Assembly (NCBI GenBank): GCA_002068375.1
Contig: MVZL01000095.1
Coordinates: forward strand, 1 to 5,010
Reading direction: 5' to 3'
Length of the DNA stretch: 5,010 bases
Source of the DNA: Tenericutes bacterium ADurb.BinA155
GTDB taxonomy: Bacteria; Bacillota_I; Bacilli_A; RFN20; CAG-826
A program made the position numbers and the translations under genes. This document shows, piece after piece, positions 1-5,010 of the stretch (positions within the stretch are counted from its first letter, which is position 1; each line of letters begins with the position of its first letter). The notes beneath the pieces were generated by a model. That model made no database searches. It had not been told where the DNA came from and saw only the letters and a list, made by a program, of their open reading frames with translations.

Positions 1-4
1 AAAC

Positions 5-19
5 TCTGGACCAAACCAG
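5..19 (+). repeat. Inner part of left terminal inverted repeat of the IS
   Basis: The bases TCTGGACCAAACCAG match the reverse complement of 1472-1486 (TCTGGACTGAACTAG) with three transitions. The outermost part of the repeat is outside the window. Confidence 0.75.
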
Positions 20-38
20 AAAGCGGGGTACTTTTCTT

Positions 39-1466
39 ATGAAGTACACATTCGAGCAGAAGCTGAAGTGGGTGAGGGACTACATGTCCGGGGGATCAGT
101 TCCCGTCCCAAAAGGGTGTCCGAGCTCTTTGAAGGGTTGGCACAGAAAAGTGCTGACGTGGATCCACGTGTATGAGATTTTCGGCGAGAAAGGCCTCATT
201 CACGGCCGCGATAAGAAGTTCTCGCAGGGGCGGAAGATCGAGGCGGTGAGGCGCGTCCTGGCCGGCGAATCGATATCGGGGGTCGCCTATTCGCTGGGCA
301 TGGCGAACTGCGCGTGCGTGATGAATTGGCTCCGGGCCTATCGAGAAAAGGGCGAGGATGGGCTACAATCGAAGCCGAAAGGCAGGAAGCCCAAGCATGC
401 CGAAGAAGACGATGGAGCAGCTCGAGGCGGAGAACAAGGCCCTGAGAAGGGAGAACGAGCTCAAAACCCTCGAGATAGCCTACTTAAAAAACTTGAGGGC
501 CTTGGTGGCGTCGGAGGGGCGTCCCCAAGGCAGAGGTTCGAAGCCGTCCTCCAAACGAAAGAAGAGTCGAAAAACGCCAAAATAGGCGAGCTTTTGGCCG
601 TCGCCAAACTGGCGAAGTCCACCTATTTCTACGAAAAGTCGAAAGCGGACCCCGACGCGAAGAACGAGGGGGCCGCGGAGCTGATCGCCTCGGCGTTCGA
701 GGGGTCGAGGGGAAGGTACGGCGTGCGGCGCGTCTGGGCCCAGCTCCGTGCCGAGGGCGTCGCCGTGAACCACAAGAAGGTGCAGCGCCTCATGAAGAAG
801 ATGGGGCTCAAAGGCATCGTCAAAACCGTGAACTACAATTCCTACCGAGGGACCGTGGGGAAGGTGGCCCCGGACCTCATCATCGAGGAATACGTCAGGA
901 AGGACGGCCAGACCCATCACAGGAGCGATTTCTCCTGCGGCGGGCCCGACGAGAAATGGACGACCGACGTGAGCCAATTCTCCTTCCCGTGGGGGAAATG
1001 CTACCTCAGCCCGATCAAGGACATGTTCACCGGCGAGATCGTGGCGTATGACCTGAGCCTCAGGGCGGACTTCTCCCAGACGAGGAGGATGCTGGATTCG
1101 GCCTTCTCGCGGCATCCGGGCCTTCGGGGGCTGATCTTCCATTCCGACCAGGGTTGGCAATACCAGCAGCGTTGGTACGTCGGGGAGCTGAGGAGCCGCG
1201 GGATCCGTCAGTCGATGTCGAGGAAAGGCAATTGCCTGGACAACTGCATCATGGAGTCCTTCTTCGGGTCGATGAAGCGCGAGATGTTCTACGGGCGCGA
1301 GTCGGAATACCCGGATTTCCAATCGTTCAAAAAAGCCGTTGATTCCTACATCCTTTGGTACAATTCGGAACGTCTCAGATACTTCAAGGGCCAAAGAAAA
1401 TGGATGTCCCCCCTCGCATGCCGGGAGGCATGTTCGGTTGGACATCCATATCAGGTCGCCTTATGA
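39..1466 (+). CDS. IS3-family transposase, OrfA and OrfB regions in one continuous frame (475 aa)
   Basis: This is the DDE transposase that would excise and integrate the IS. Residues about 1-60 and 61-118 are two helix-turn-helix segments typical of IS150-type OrfA. Residues about 212-262 are the HTH_21-like segment of OrfB, with the pattern GRYGVRRVWAQL. Residues about 300-425 are the rve integrase core. The catalytic triad is visible: D310 in WTTDVSQF, D370 in FHSDQGWQY and E406 in NCIMESFFG, with 35 residues between the second D and the E, as in the family. Residues about 120-150 do not resemble a transposase. They are an out-of-frame reading of the OrfA leucine zipper, which is intact in the next frame (see 397-585). 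The protein is therefore either a natural OrfAB fusion with a scrambled linker or the product of a small indel. The ATG at 39 has only a weak purine tract (GCGGGG, 23-28) ahead of it. Activity is uncertain because the zipper normally mediates multimerisation. Confidence 0.88.
   Translation: MKYTFEQKLKWVRDYMSGGSVPVPKGCPSSLKGWHRKVLTWIHVYEIFGEKGLIHGRDKKFSQGRKIEAVRRVLAGESISGVAYSLGMANCACVMNWLRAYREKGEDGLQSKPKGRKPKHAEEDDGAARGGEQGPEKGERAQNPRDSLLKKLEGLGGVGGASPRQRFEAVLQTKEESKNAKIGELLAVAKLAKSTYFYEKSKADPDAKNEGAAELIASAFEGSRGRYGVRRVWAQLRAEGVAVNHKKVQRLMKKMGLKGIVKTVNYNSYRGTVGKVAPDLIIEEYVRKDGQTHHRSDFSCGGPDEKWTTDVSQFSFPWGKCYLSPIKDMFTGEIVAYDLSLRADFSQTRRMLDSAFSRHPGLRGLIFHSDQGWQYQQRWYVGELRSRGIRQSMSRKGNCLDNCIMESFFGSMKREMFYGRESEYPDFQSFKKAVDSYILWYNSERLRYFKGQRKWMSPLACREACSVGHPYQVAL
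397..585 (+). other. Displaced reading frame carrying the OrfA leucine zipper and C-terminus
   Basis: In the frame +1 to the transposase gene, the bases from the ATG at 397 read MPKKTMEQLEAENKALRR and on through ENEL to AYLKNLRALV, ending at a stop at 583-585. This is the typical C-terminal coiled coil of IS150-type OrfA, with a GRxPK...MPKK junction usually found just before it. The preceding part of OrfA (GLQSKPKGRKPK, ending at 395) is in the frame of the gene starting at 39. Removing one base near 396 would join them as KPKMPKK. The segment has no convincing ribosome binding site and is unlikely to be an independent gene. I read it as the remains of the original OrfA frame. Confidence 0.7.
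486..492 (+). promoter_or_regulatory. A-AAA-AAC slippery heptamer, putative OrfA/OrfB -1 frameshift site
   Basis: In the zipper frame the codons are TTA AAA AAC, giving the X-XXY-YYZ heptamer A AAA AAC. A -1 slip here moves the ribosome into exactly the frame that encodes the OrfB integrase. IS3-family elements use this kind of site to make the OrfAB fusion. In the present sequence, ribosomes starting at 39 cross it in the already shifted frame and cannot use it as designed. I did not identify a downstream stimulatory stem-loop with confidence. Confidence 0.6.
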
Positions 1467-1471
1467 TGTGC

Positions 1472-1500
1472 CTAGTTCAGTCCAGACAATTGGGTACACA
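1472..1500 (-). repeat. Right terminal inverted repeat of the IS
   Basis: Read inward from 1500, the end starts TGTGTACCC and continues to the block at 1486-1472 that pairs with the left repeat at 5-19. The terminal CA on the plus strand (1499-1500) fits the IS3-family rule. It starts 5 bases after the transposase stop codon, so the coding region almost fills the element. Confidence 0.75.
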
Positions 1501-1526
1501 TCAATCAAGGACCCCTTTTTCAAATT

Positions 1527-3026
1527 TCAATGGGATTTTTTCAAATAATGGGCCACTTCATCCGCGGCGAACTTCCCCGAAGTAACCGCCATCGGAAGAC
1601 CGCCCCCGGTCGAAGAGAGCCATTGGCTCGCTAAGAAGACATTGGGGAGATGACGCACCGTGTTTTTAGGGTTGCGGGTCTTGCCGCGATAACGTTGGAA
1701 GAAGGCCATGTAGGAGCCTTGGTAGGCCCCGCAATAACGGTTGAAGGTGACGGGAGTATAAGCGTCGATGCATTTGAGATGCCCCCTGGCTAAGGGGTAC
1801 TGAGTTTCGATCCGAGAAAGCACCGCTTCGGCGATCCGCTGCTTCTCTTTTTGGTAGGCTTCTTGATGGGAGTAGAGCTGCTCCCAATAGGCATAGTCCG
1901 CGCTCCCTTGGAGAATAATCACCCGCACCACCCGCTTATCTTGAGGGTAGAGAGTCGGATCGGCGTCATAGAGGCGGACATCCAAAAGATCGAAGGGCTT
2001 CGTCCCAACCTGAAAGGGTTCGCAAGGGAAGGACACCGAGCCTGGCTCAAAACCATAATCTTCGCTCCCTTCGATCCCATAGGTAATCCCGACGCAGGAA
2101 GCGACGAGATAGTCTTCTTTTTGATGGCTCCGCATCTTGGCCAATTGATGTTCGCGGAATTTGCTGGAGAGCAGAGTCCCAAAGGTCACTTCGGGATCGC
2201 AGGCGGCCACGACCGCGGGGCAGGCCACCACTTCGCCCGAAGAAAGACGGACCGAAACCGCGCGGTTCTTCTCTAAATTAATCGAGGCGGCCGGCCGCGC
2301 CAAATGAACTTCGCCGCCAAGCGAAAGGTATTTTGCTTTCATCCGTTCGATCACGCCTTGGCTCCCCCCGATGGGCAACGCCGCGGTTCCCGAAGTATAG
2401 AAGGCGCAGGAAGTGATGAGAATGAGCGCTTGATAATCATCGTTAAAATAGCCGCGGATCATCTGCTGCATATGCGGGTTTTTGAACTTCGCGGCGAGTT
2501 GGGCGATCGAGATGTGGCTATACGCCTTAAGAACGGGCAGCATCGCCCGCATGCTCATCCCGGTCTTCATATACTCGATGAAGCCCATTTTCGCTAAGGA
2601 CTTCTCGGTCGGAACCTGCACGCATTCGGCCCGCTTCACCGCATCGAAGAAGGCATTGATCTCTTGGCTATCTTCCGGGGCACAGGCTAAAAACTCCTTC
2701 CGGGCTTTTTCGCGGTCGCACCAAAAAGAAAGGGTCACGTCTTTAAAGCGGAGCCGGTAGAAATAAGGTTCGTTGATGAACGCCGTGGAATCGTCGATCG
2801 CCCCGACATCGCGCCAAACCGCATTCAGGGTATCGCCCTTTTTGCTGCCGGTCAGCCAATGGATGCAGTTATCGATGACGTAGCCTTCGCGGCGCCAGCT
2901 GACACACTCGCCGCCGAGGACCGGATTCTTTTCGTAGATGGCGCTAGGAATCCCTTGTTTTTGAAGGTAGACTCCGGTGCTAAGACCCGCGATCCCACCG
3001 CCTAAAATCAGGACTTTGTTTTTCAT
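1527..3026 (-). CDS. FAD-dependent oxidoreductase, phytoene desaturase (CrtI)-like / retinol saturase-like superfamily (499 aa)
   Basis: This is a predicted flavoenzyme that would oxidise or saturate a hydrophobic, probably polyene or lipid-like substrate; the substrate cannot be told from sequence. Residues 5-33 are a Rossmann dinucleotide-binding motif (VLILGGGIAG with the acidic E32 at the end of the second strand). Residues 37-60 (LGGECVSWRREGYVIDNC, then IHWLTG) match the second conserved block of the family. Residues 217-249 (LPIGGSQGVIERM onward) form the central FAD/substrate segment. Residues 461-491 (PNVFLASQW...GGGLPMAVTSGKFAADE) are the C-terminal FAD-binding motif. Length and both ends fit a complete protein. 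The start is fixed: an in-frame TGA lies three codons upstream and the Rossmann strand begins at residue 4. No Shine-Dalgarno sequence precedes it. There are no carotenoid biosynthesis neighbours in view, so calling it a carotenoid enzyme would be overreach. It is convergent with the IS. Confidence 0.9.
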   Translation of the reverse strand: MKNKVLILGGGIAGLSTGVYLQKQGIPSAIYEKNPVLGGECVSWRREGYVIDNCIHWLTGSKKGDTLNAVWRDVGAIDDSTAFINEPYFYRLRFKDVTLSFWCDREKARKEFLACAPEDSQEINAFFDAVKRAECVQVPTEKSLAKMGFIEYMKTGMSMRAMLPVLKAYSHISIAQLAAKFKNPHMQQMIRGYFNDDYQALILITSCAFYTSGTAALPIGGSQGVIERMKAKYLSLGGEVHLARPAASINLEKNRAVSVRLSSGEVVACPAVVAACDPEVTFGTLLSSKFREHQLAKMRSHQKEDYLVASCVGITYGIEGSEDYGFEPGSVSFPCEPFQVGTKPFDLLDVRLYDADPTLYPQDKRVVRVIILQGSADYAYWEQLYSHQEAYQKEKQRIAEAVLSRIETQYPLARGHLKCIDAYTPVTFNRYCGAYQGSYMAFFQRYRGKTRNPKNTVRHLPNVFLASQWLSSTGGGLPMAVTSGKFAADEVAHYLKKSH

Positions 3027-3034
3027 GTTCGTTC

Positions 3035-3043
3035 ATCATAGCA
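3035..3043 (-). promoter_or_regulatory. Extended -10 promoter for the oxidoreductase gene
   Basis: On the minus strand the bases read TGC-TATGAT: a TATAAT-like hexamer with one mismatch (3040-3035), preceded by the TGn of an extended -10 element. No good -35 is seen at 16-18 bases spacing, which extended -10 promoters tolerate. Normal spacing would put transcription start at about 3028-3026, at or next to the ATG at 3026. It lies just downstream of the terminator that closes the preceding operon, where a new promoter would be needed. It is a prediction from a short motif only. Confidence 0.4.
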
Positions 3044-3054
3044 AAAGCCAAGGA

Positions 3055-3094
3055 CAAAGGATAAAGAAAAGTGGGCGGGGAAGACCGCCCACTT
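3055..3094 (-). terminator. Rho-independent terminator after the MscS-family gene
   Basis: Read on the minus strand, AAGTGGGCGG (3094-3085) pairs perfectly with CCGCCCACTT (3078-3069) around a 6-base loop, a 10-bp GC-rich stem. It is followed directly by a T-rich tract (TTCTTTATCCTTTG, 3068-3055). It begins 25 bases after the channel gene's stop codon and lies before the oxidoreductase start, so it separates two transcription units. On the plus strand the stem is followed by CAAAAGC, with no T tract, so it works only leftward. Confidence 0.87.
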
Positions 3095-3119
3095 CAAAAG
3101 CAAAGGAGGGAGGATCGGA

Positions 3120-4334
3120 TTACTTTTCGGGAGTCTTCGGCAGGACGGTGTTCTCGACCTTTTGAGCTTCCTTGGAAGCTTGAGCGACCGGTTTGGCATC
3201 CTCAAGATAAGGCGAGGGTTCGACCGGACGCGGGGTATCGAAGGGTTTCGAGGCGGGTTCTTCGCTAGCATGAACGGACTTCTTTTCGGCTTTTGGGGCC
3301 GAATCGCCCGCCATTTTCGCGAAGAAACGCTTGAGTTGTTCTGGATCGGCCGCATCCTGAGGATGGGTCAAAGCGCGGGAACCGATCATGAGCTGGTTGT
3401 ACGGATAATCAATTCCGCTATTGAGGAAGAGGAGGCAATACGCCCGGTTAAGATCGCGCTCCGTTTGGAAGCGATCCTCTTCTTTGCAGTGGCAGATCAT
3501 CTTGAGTTCGATATAGCCATCTTGTAACCCCGAGACGCCGAGATAGGTCGGAAGATCAAGGGCATGGGGGCACTGCTTTTTGATATCCGCGGCATTATCG
3601 CGGAGCAAATTCTCGACCCGGACCAAATCCTCATCGTAGTCGATATACATGAGGCAAGAGGCAATCGAAGGATGGTCGGAAAGATTGACCACCGTCGAAA
3701 TCTGAGAGTTGTTGATGATCTTGACGTTGCCGGCCGGATCGATGATCTTGGTGGTCGTTAAGCCGATCTCTTGGATCGTGCCGCGGAAATCGTCCACCAC
3801 CACGATGTCGCCGACTTTGTACTCGTCCTCGAAGACGATGTTGAGCCCAGCGATGATATCGCTGATGAGCGATTGGGCGCCAAGCCCGATGATGAGCCCG
3901 ATGATGCCGGCCGAGAGGAGAAGCGAATTGCTGTCGACTCCCCAGACCGCGATGATCATCAAGATCGTGACGATCAAACCGGCGTACTTGATGAAGGAAG
4001 CGATGAGTTTCAGCATCGTCGCCGCCTTGCGGGACGTGGTCGGAAGATGGAGCAGGATGAATTGAAGGACCCGGCTCACCCCCAAGATGAAGAAGAGGTA
4101 GAAGAGCGACCCGACGATCCGGGGCCAGATATCCTCCCATCCCCCGCTGATGGGGACCGAAAGCTTCAAGCATTTGCCAAGGCTAATGCCGAAGCTCTCT
4201 CCAAAGAGGACGAAGACGAAGAAGGCGATCGCGAGAAGCCAAAACGCGATCCGAAGGAAGAAGTTGATCTTCCCTTTCTTGCCGAGGTTCTTCCACCATA
4301 GGGCAAGTTTCGACGACGACTGAGGATGTTCCAT
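3120..4334 (-). CDS. MscS-family small-conductance mechanosensitive ion channel (404 aa)
   Basis: This is a membrane channel predicted to open under membrane tension and release solutes on hypo-osmotic shock. Hydrophobic segments lie at about 23-45, 72-97 and 111-133, followed by the pore-lining helix at about 137-168, with the glycine/alanine-rich pattern SAGIIGLIIGLGAQSL and DIIAGLNIVFED. The beta domain follows at about 175-220 (YKVGDIVVVDDFRGTIQEIG, with NVKIINNSQI), then the alpha/beta cytoplasmic domain to about 320. Residues 323-404 are a polar, Pro/Glu/Lys/Ala-rich, probably disordered tail absent from minimal MscS proteins, which are under 300 residues. The ATG at 4334 is chosen because AGGAGG ends exactly 7 bases before it. 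The ATG at 4340 is only 1 base from that site, and the longer reading from 4436 would overlap the upstream gene by about 90 bases. It is co-transcribed with the gene ending at 4348 and followed by a strong terminator. Confidence 0.93.
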   Translation of the reverse strand: MEHPQSSSKLALWWKNLGKKGKINFFLRIAFWLLAIAFFVFVLFGESFGISLGKCLKLSVPISGGWEDIWPRIVGSLFYLFFILGVSRVLQFILLHLPTTSRKAATMLKLIASFIKYAGLIVTILMIIAVWGVDSNSLLLSAGIIGLIIGLGAQSLISDIIAGLNIVFEDEYKVGDIVVVDDFRGTIQEIGLTTTKIIDPAGNVKIINNSQISTVVNLSDHPSIASCLMYIDYDEDLVRVENLLRDNAADIKKQCPHALDLPTYLGVSGLQDGYIELKMICHCKEEDRFQTERDLNRAYCLLFLNSGIDYPYNQLMIGSRALTHPQDAADPEQLKRFFAKMAGDSAPKAEKKSVHASEEPASKPFDTPRPVEPSPYLEDAKPVAQASKEAQKVENTVLPKTPEK

Positions 4335-4340
4335 ATGCAT

Positions 4341-4349
4341 CCCTCCTTT
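4341..4349 (-). promoter_or_regulatory. Strong Shine-Dalgarno site that decides the channel start and overlaps the upstream stop
   Basis: AAAGGAGGG on the minus strand is a near-perfect anti-16S match, 7 bases from the ATG at 4334. Its first two bases are the last two of the upstream gene's TAA (4350-4348), so a terminating ribosome sits on the next gene's binding site, which suggests translational coupling. Confidence 0.85.
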
Positions 4350-5010
4350 AATAATAGAGAGCAAGCTCTCCGAGGATGACCGGATCGGTTGAAATCCGAT
4401 TCGGCGACCCCGCTGTTCCTTGATCCGAGGTTCCATAGATGGAGCAACGGATCGAATAGCCTTTCGTAAACTCCGATAAGTCGAGGCTCTGCACGCTGGT
4501 GTAGGGCGCGGTTAAAACAATCTTTTTGGTGAGAACGCCATTGCTGATGGTCTCATCGGTTCCGGCGGTCGTCTTGGTGGTCTTGCCCACGAGAACGACA
4601 TAGAATCCGCTGGCGGTTTGAATGTGATTATTGGGATCGCTGAACGTGAGAGTGAGGCTCGCGGTGGACGTCGCGTAATCGACGCTGGCGGTTCCGCTAA
4701 TGGACGGAGCGGTATCGGTTCCCGTCGTGATGTTTCCGCTATAAATGATCGCGTGGCTATAGTGGGTCGAACTCGCGGTGAGCTGAACCGCATAGGCGGT
4801 CGAAGTATAGAGATAACGCCACGTGCCCTTAATGGTCTGCTGATAGATCGAGTTACCATGGGAATCGGTGTCACTCGTCTTATATTGCTCATCGAGGCCG
4901 CAGGTGAAGCCCGTCTCCCGCTCATCCTTCCCGCCCGAAGCTTTCGCGGTGAGGTCCACCTCTTCGATATAGCGGATGGTGAACTGATAGGATAAGTCAT
5001 TGCTCGGGCA
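4348..5010 (-). CDS. C-terminal part of an unrecognised Ser/Thr/Tyr-rich, probably beta-sandwich protein (5' end outside window)
   Basis: The frame is open from the window edge (5010) to a TAA at 4350-4348, giving 220 residues. A GTG at 4959 could be called a start, but the frame continues upstream without a stop or a ribosome binding site at that point, so the gene is treated as partial. I do not recognise a family. Alternating hydrophobic and Ser/Thr/Tyr residues (for example TASLTLTF, SGFYVVLVGK, KKIVLTAP, YSIRCSIYG) and NG/DPN turns suggest beta strands like those of immunoglobulin or fibronectin-type domains. That composition is common in cell-surface or secreted proteins, but any signal peptide is outside the window. 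Three cysteines are visible (residues 1, 37 and one near the end). It lies 13 bases upstream of the channel gene in the same operon. It could also be a structural protein of another kind. Confidence 0.75.
   Translation of the reverse strand, partial: CPSNDLSYQFTIRYIEEVDLTAKASGGKDERETGFTCGLDEQYKTSDTDSHGNSIYQQTIKGTWRYLYTSTAYAVQLTASSTHYSHAIIYSGNITTGTDTAPSISGTASVDYATSTASLTLTFSDPNNHIQTASGFYVVLVGKTTKTTAGTDETISNGVLTKKIVLTAPYTSVQSLDLSEFTKGYSIRCSIYGTSDQGTAGSPNRISTDPVILGELALYY
4357..4370 (-). promoter_or_regulatory. Small hairpin just upstream of the channel ribosome binding site
   Basis: The bases GAGAGC-TT-GCTCTC form a perfect inverted repeat. In RNA this folds as a 5-bp GAGAG/CUCUC stem closed by a CUUG tetraloop, a known stable loop. 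It lies within the last codons of the upstream gene, 7 bases before the Shine-Dalgarno tract, and could influence coupling or mRNA processing. The stem is short and no U tract follows, so it is not a terminator. Function is inferred from position only. Confidence 0.4.

Larger units (their letters stand above)
1..1500 (+). mobile_element. IS3-family (IS150-like) insertion sequence, left tip cut off by the window edge
   Basis: A transposase gene of IS3 type is flanked by imperfect inverted repeats. The inner part of the left repeat (5-19) matches the reverse complement of 1472-1486 at 12 of 15 positions. Beyond it, the right end runs to GGGTACACA ending at 1500, which gives the 5'-TG...CA-3' tips usual in this family (tip TGTGTACCC read inward). 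By symmetry the left tip should lie about 10 bases before base 1, giving an element of about 1.5 kb, normal for the family. The 3-4 bp target duplication cannot be tested because the left flank is missing. The right end falls 26 bases beyond the stop codon of the convergent oxidoreductase gene, so no gene in view is disrupted. The exact end could be 1498 or 1500. Confidence 0.88.

Noticed and set aside
480..1445. A 321-codon open frame on the minus strand opposite the transposase
   Set aside because: It mirrors the GC-rich integrase coding region, has a His/Pro/Leu/Arg-rich composition with no recognisable domain, and lies opposite a gene with an intact DDE triad.
1507..1520. AAGG-ACC-CCTT followed by T run as a rightward terminator for the IS
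   Set aside because: The stem is only 4 bp with a 3-base loop, too weak to claim.
1527..3026. Naming the oxidoreductase crtI or assigning carotenoid synthesis
   Set aside because: The superfamily has many substrates and no other carotenoid gene is in the window.
3102..3114. Plus-strand AAAGGAGGGAGG as a ribosome binding site for a rightward gene
   Set aside because: No ATG, GTG or TTG with a credible open frame follows at a suitable distance; the region is the 3' end of the channel gene.
3631..4173. Minus-strand 180-codon frame overlapping the channel gene
   Set aside because: It is a His/Arg-rich out-of-frame reading of the channel's conserved pore and beta-domain region.
3771..4301. Plus-strand open frame of 176 codons opposite the channel gene
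   Set aside because: Its Asp/Glu/Arg-rich composition is the antisense reading of a membrane protein with strong family motifs; there is no ribosome binding site.
4335..4436. Longer N-terminus for the channel, starting at 4436
   Set aside because: The extra 34 residues overlap the upstream gene and read through the Shine-Dalgarno site; the ATG at 4334 has ideal spacing.
4512..5000. Minus-strand Arg/Pro/Ser-rich frame overlapping the partial gene
   Set aside because: Low-complexity out-of-frame translation; the frame ending at 4348 has protein-like composition and abuts the next gene as in an operon.

Overview
The window looks like a stretch of bacterial chromosome of moderately high GC carrying one insertion sequence. 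The strong AAAGGAGGG-type ribosome binding site, the compact minus-strand operon and the protein types are most like Bacillota (Firmicutes). This is an inference from style, not a marker-gene assignment.

Layout: (1) Positions 1-1500 are an IS3-family, IS150-like insertion sequence on the plus strand. Its left tip lies about 10 bases outside the window and its right tip is at about 1500. It encodes a transposase with a complete DDE triad (D310, D370, E406). The reading frame is unusual. The two helix-turn-helix domains of OrfA and the OrfB integrase are in one continuous frame, but the leucine-zipper segment normally joining them lies in the +1 frame, followed by a classic A-AAA-AAC slippery heptamer. 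The simplest explanation is an ancestral OrfA/OrfB pair with programmed -1 frameshifting that suffered a one-base insertion (or two-base deletion) near 384-397. (2) Positions 1527-3026 on the minus strand encode a complete FAD-dependent oxidoreductase of the phytoene desaturase/CrtI-like superfamily, convergent with the IS. (3) Positions 3027-3119 hold a strong intrinsic terminator for the gene upstream and an extended -10 promoter placed so close to the oxidoreductase start that its mRNA may be leaderless. (4) Positions 3120-4334 on the minus strand encode an MscS-family mechanosensitive channel with an added N-terminal membrane segment and a long polar C-terminal tail. (5) Positions 4348-5010 on the minus strand hold the C-terminal 220 residues of a Ser/Thr/Tyr-rich, probably beta-rich protein whose start is outside the window. 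Its stop codon overlaps the channel's ribosome binding site.

The beta-rich protein and the channel are clearly one operon, read right to left and ending at the terminator at about 3094-3055. The oxidoreductase is probably a separate transcription unit. No gene-free stretch exceeds 300 bases. I see no tRNA, rRNA, CRISPR array or phage genes, and no convincing new multi-gene system. The most interesting points are the rewired transposase frame, the possibly leaderless oxidoreductase mRNA, and a perfect 10-base complementarity between the channel's ribosome binding site and its own 3' untranslated region.
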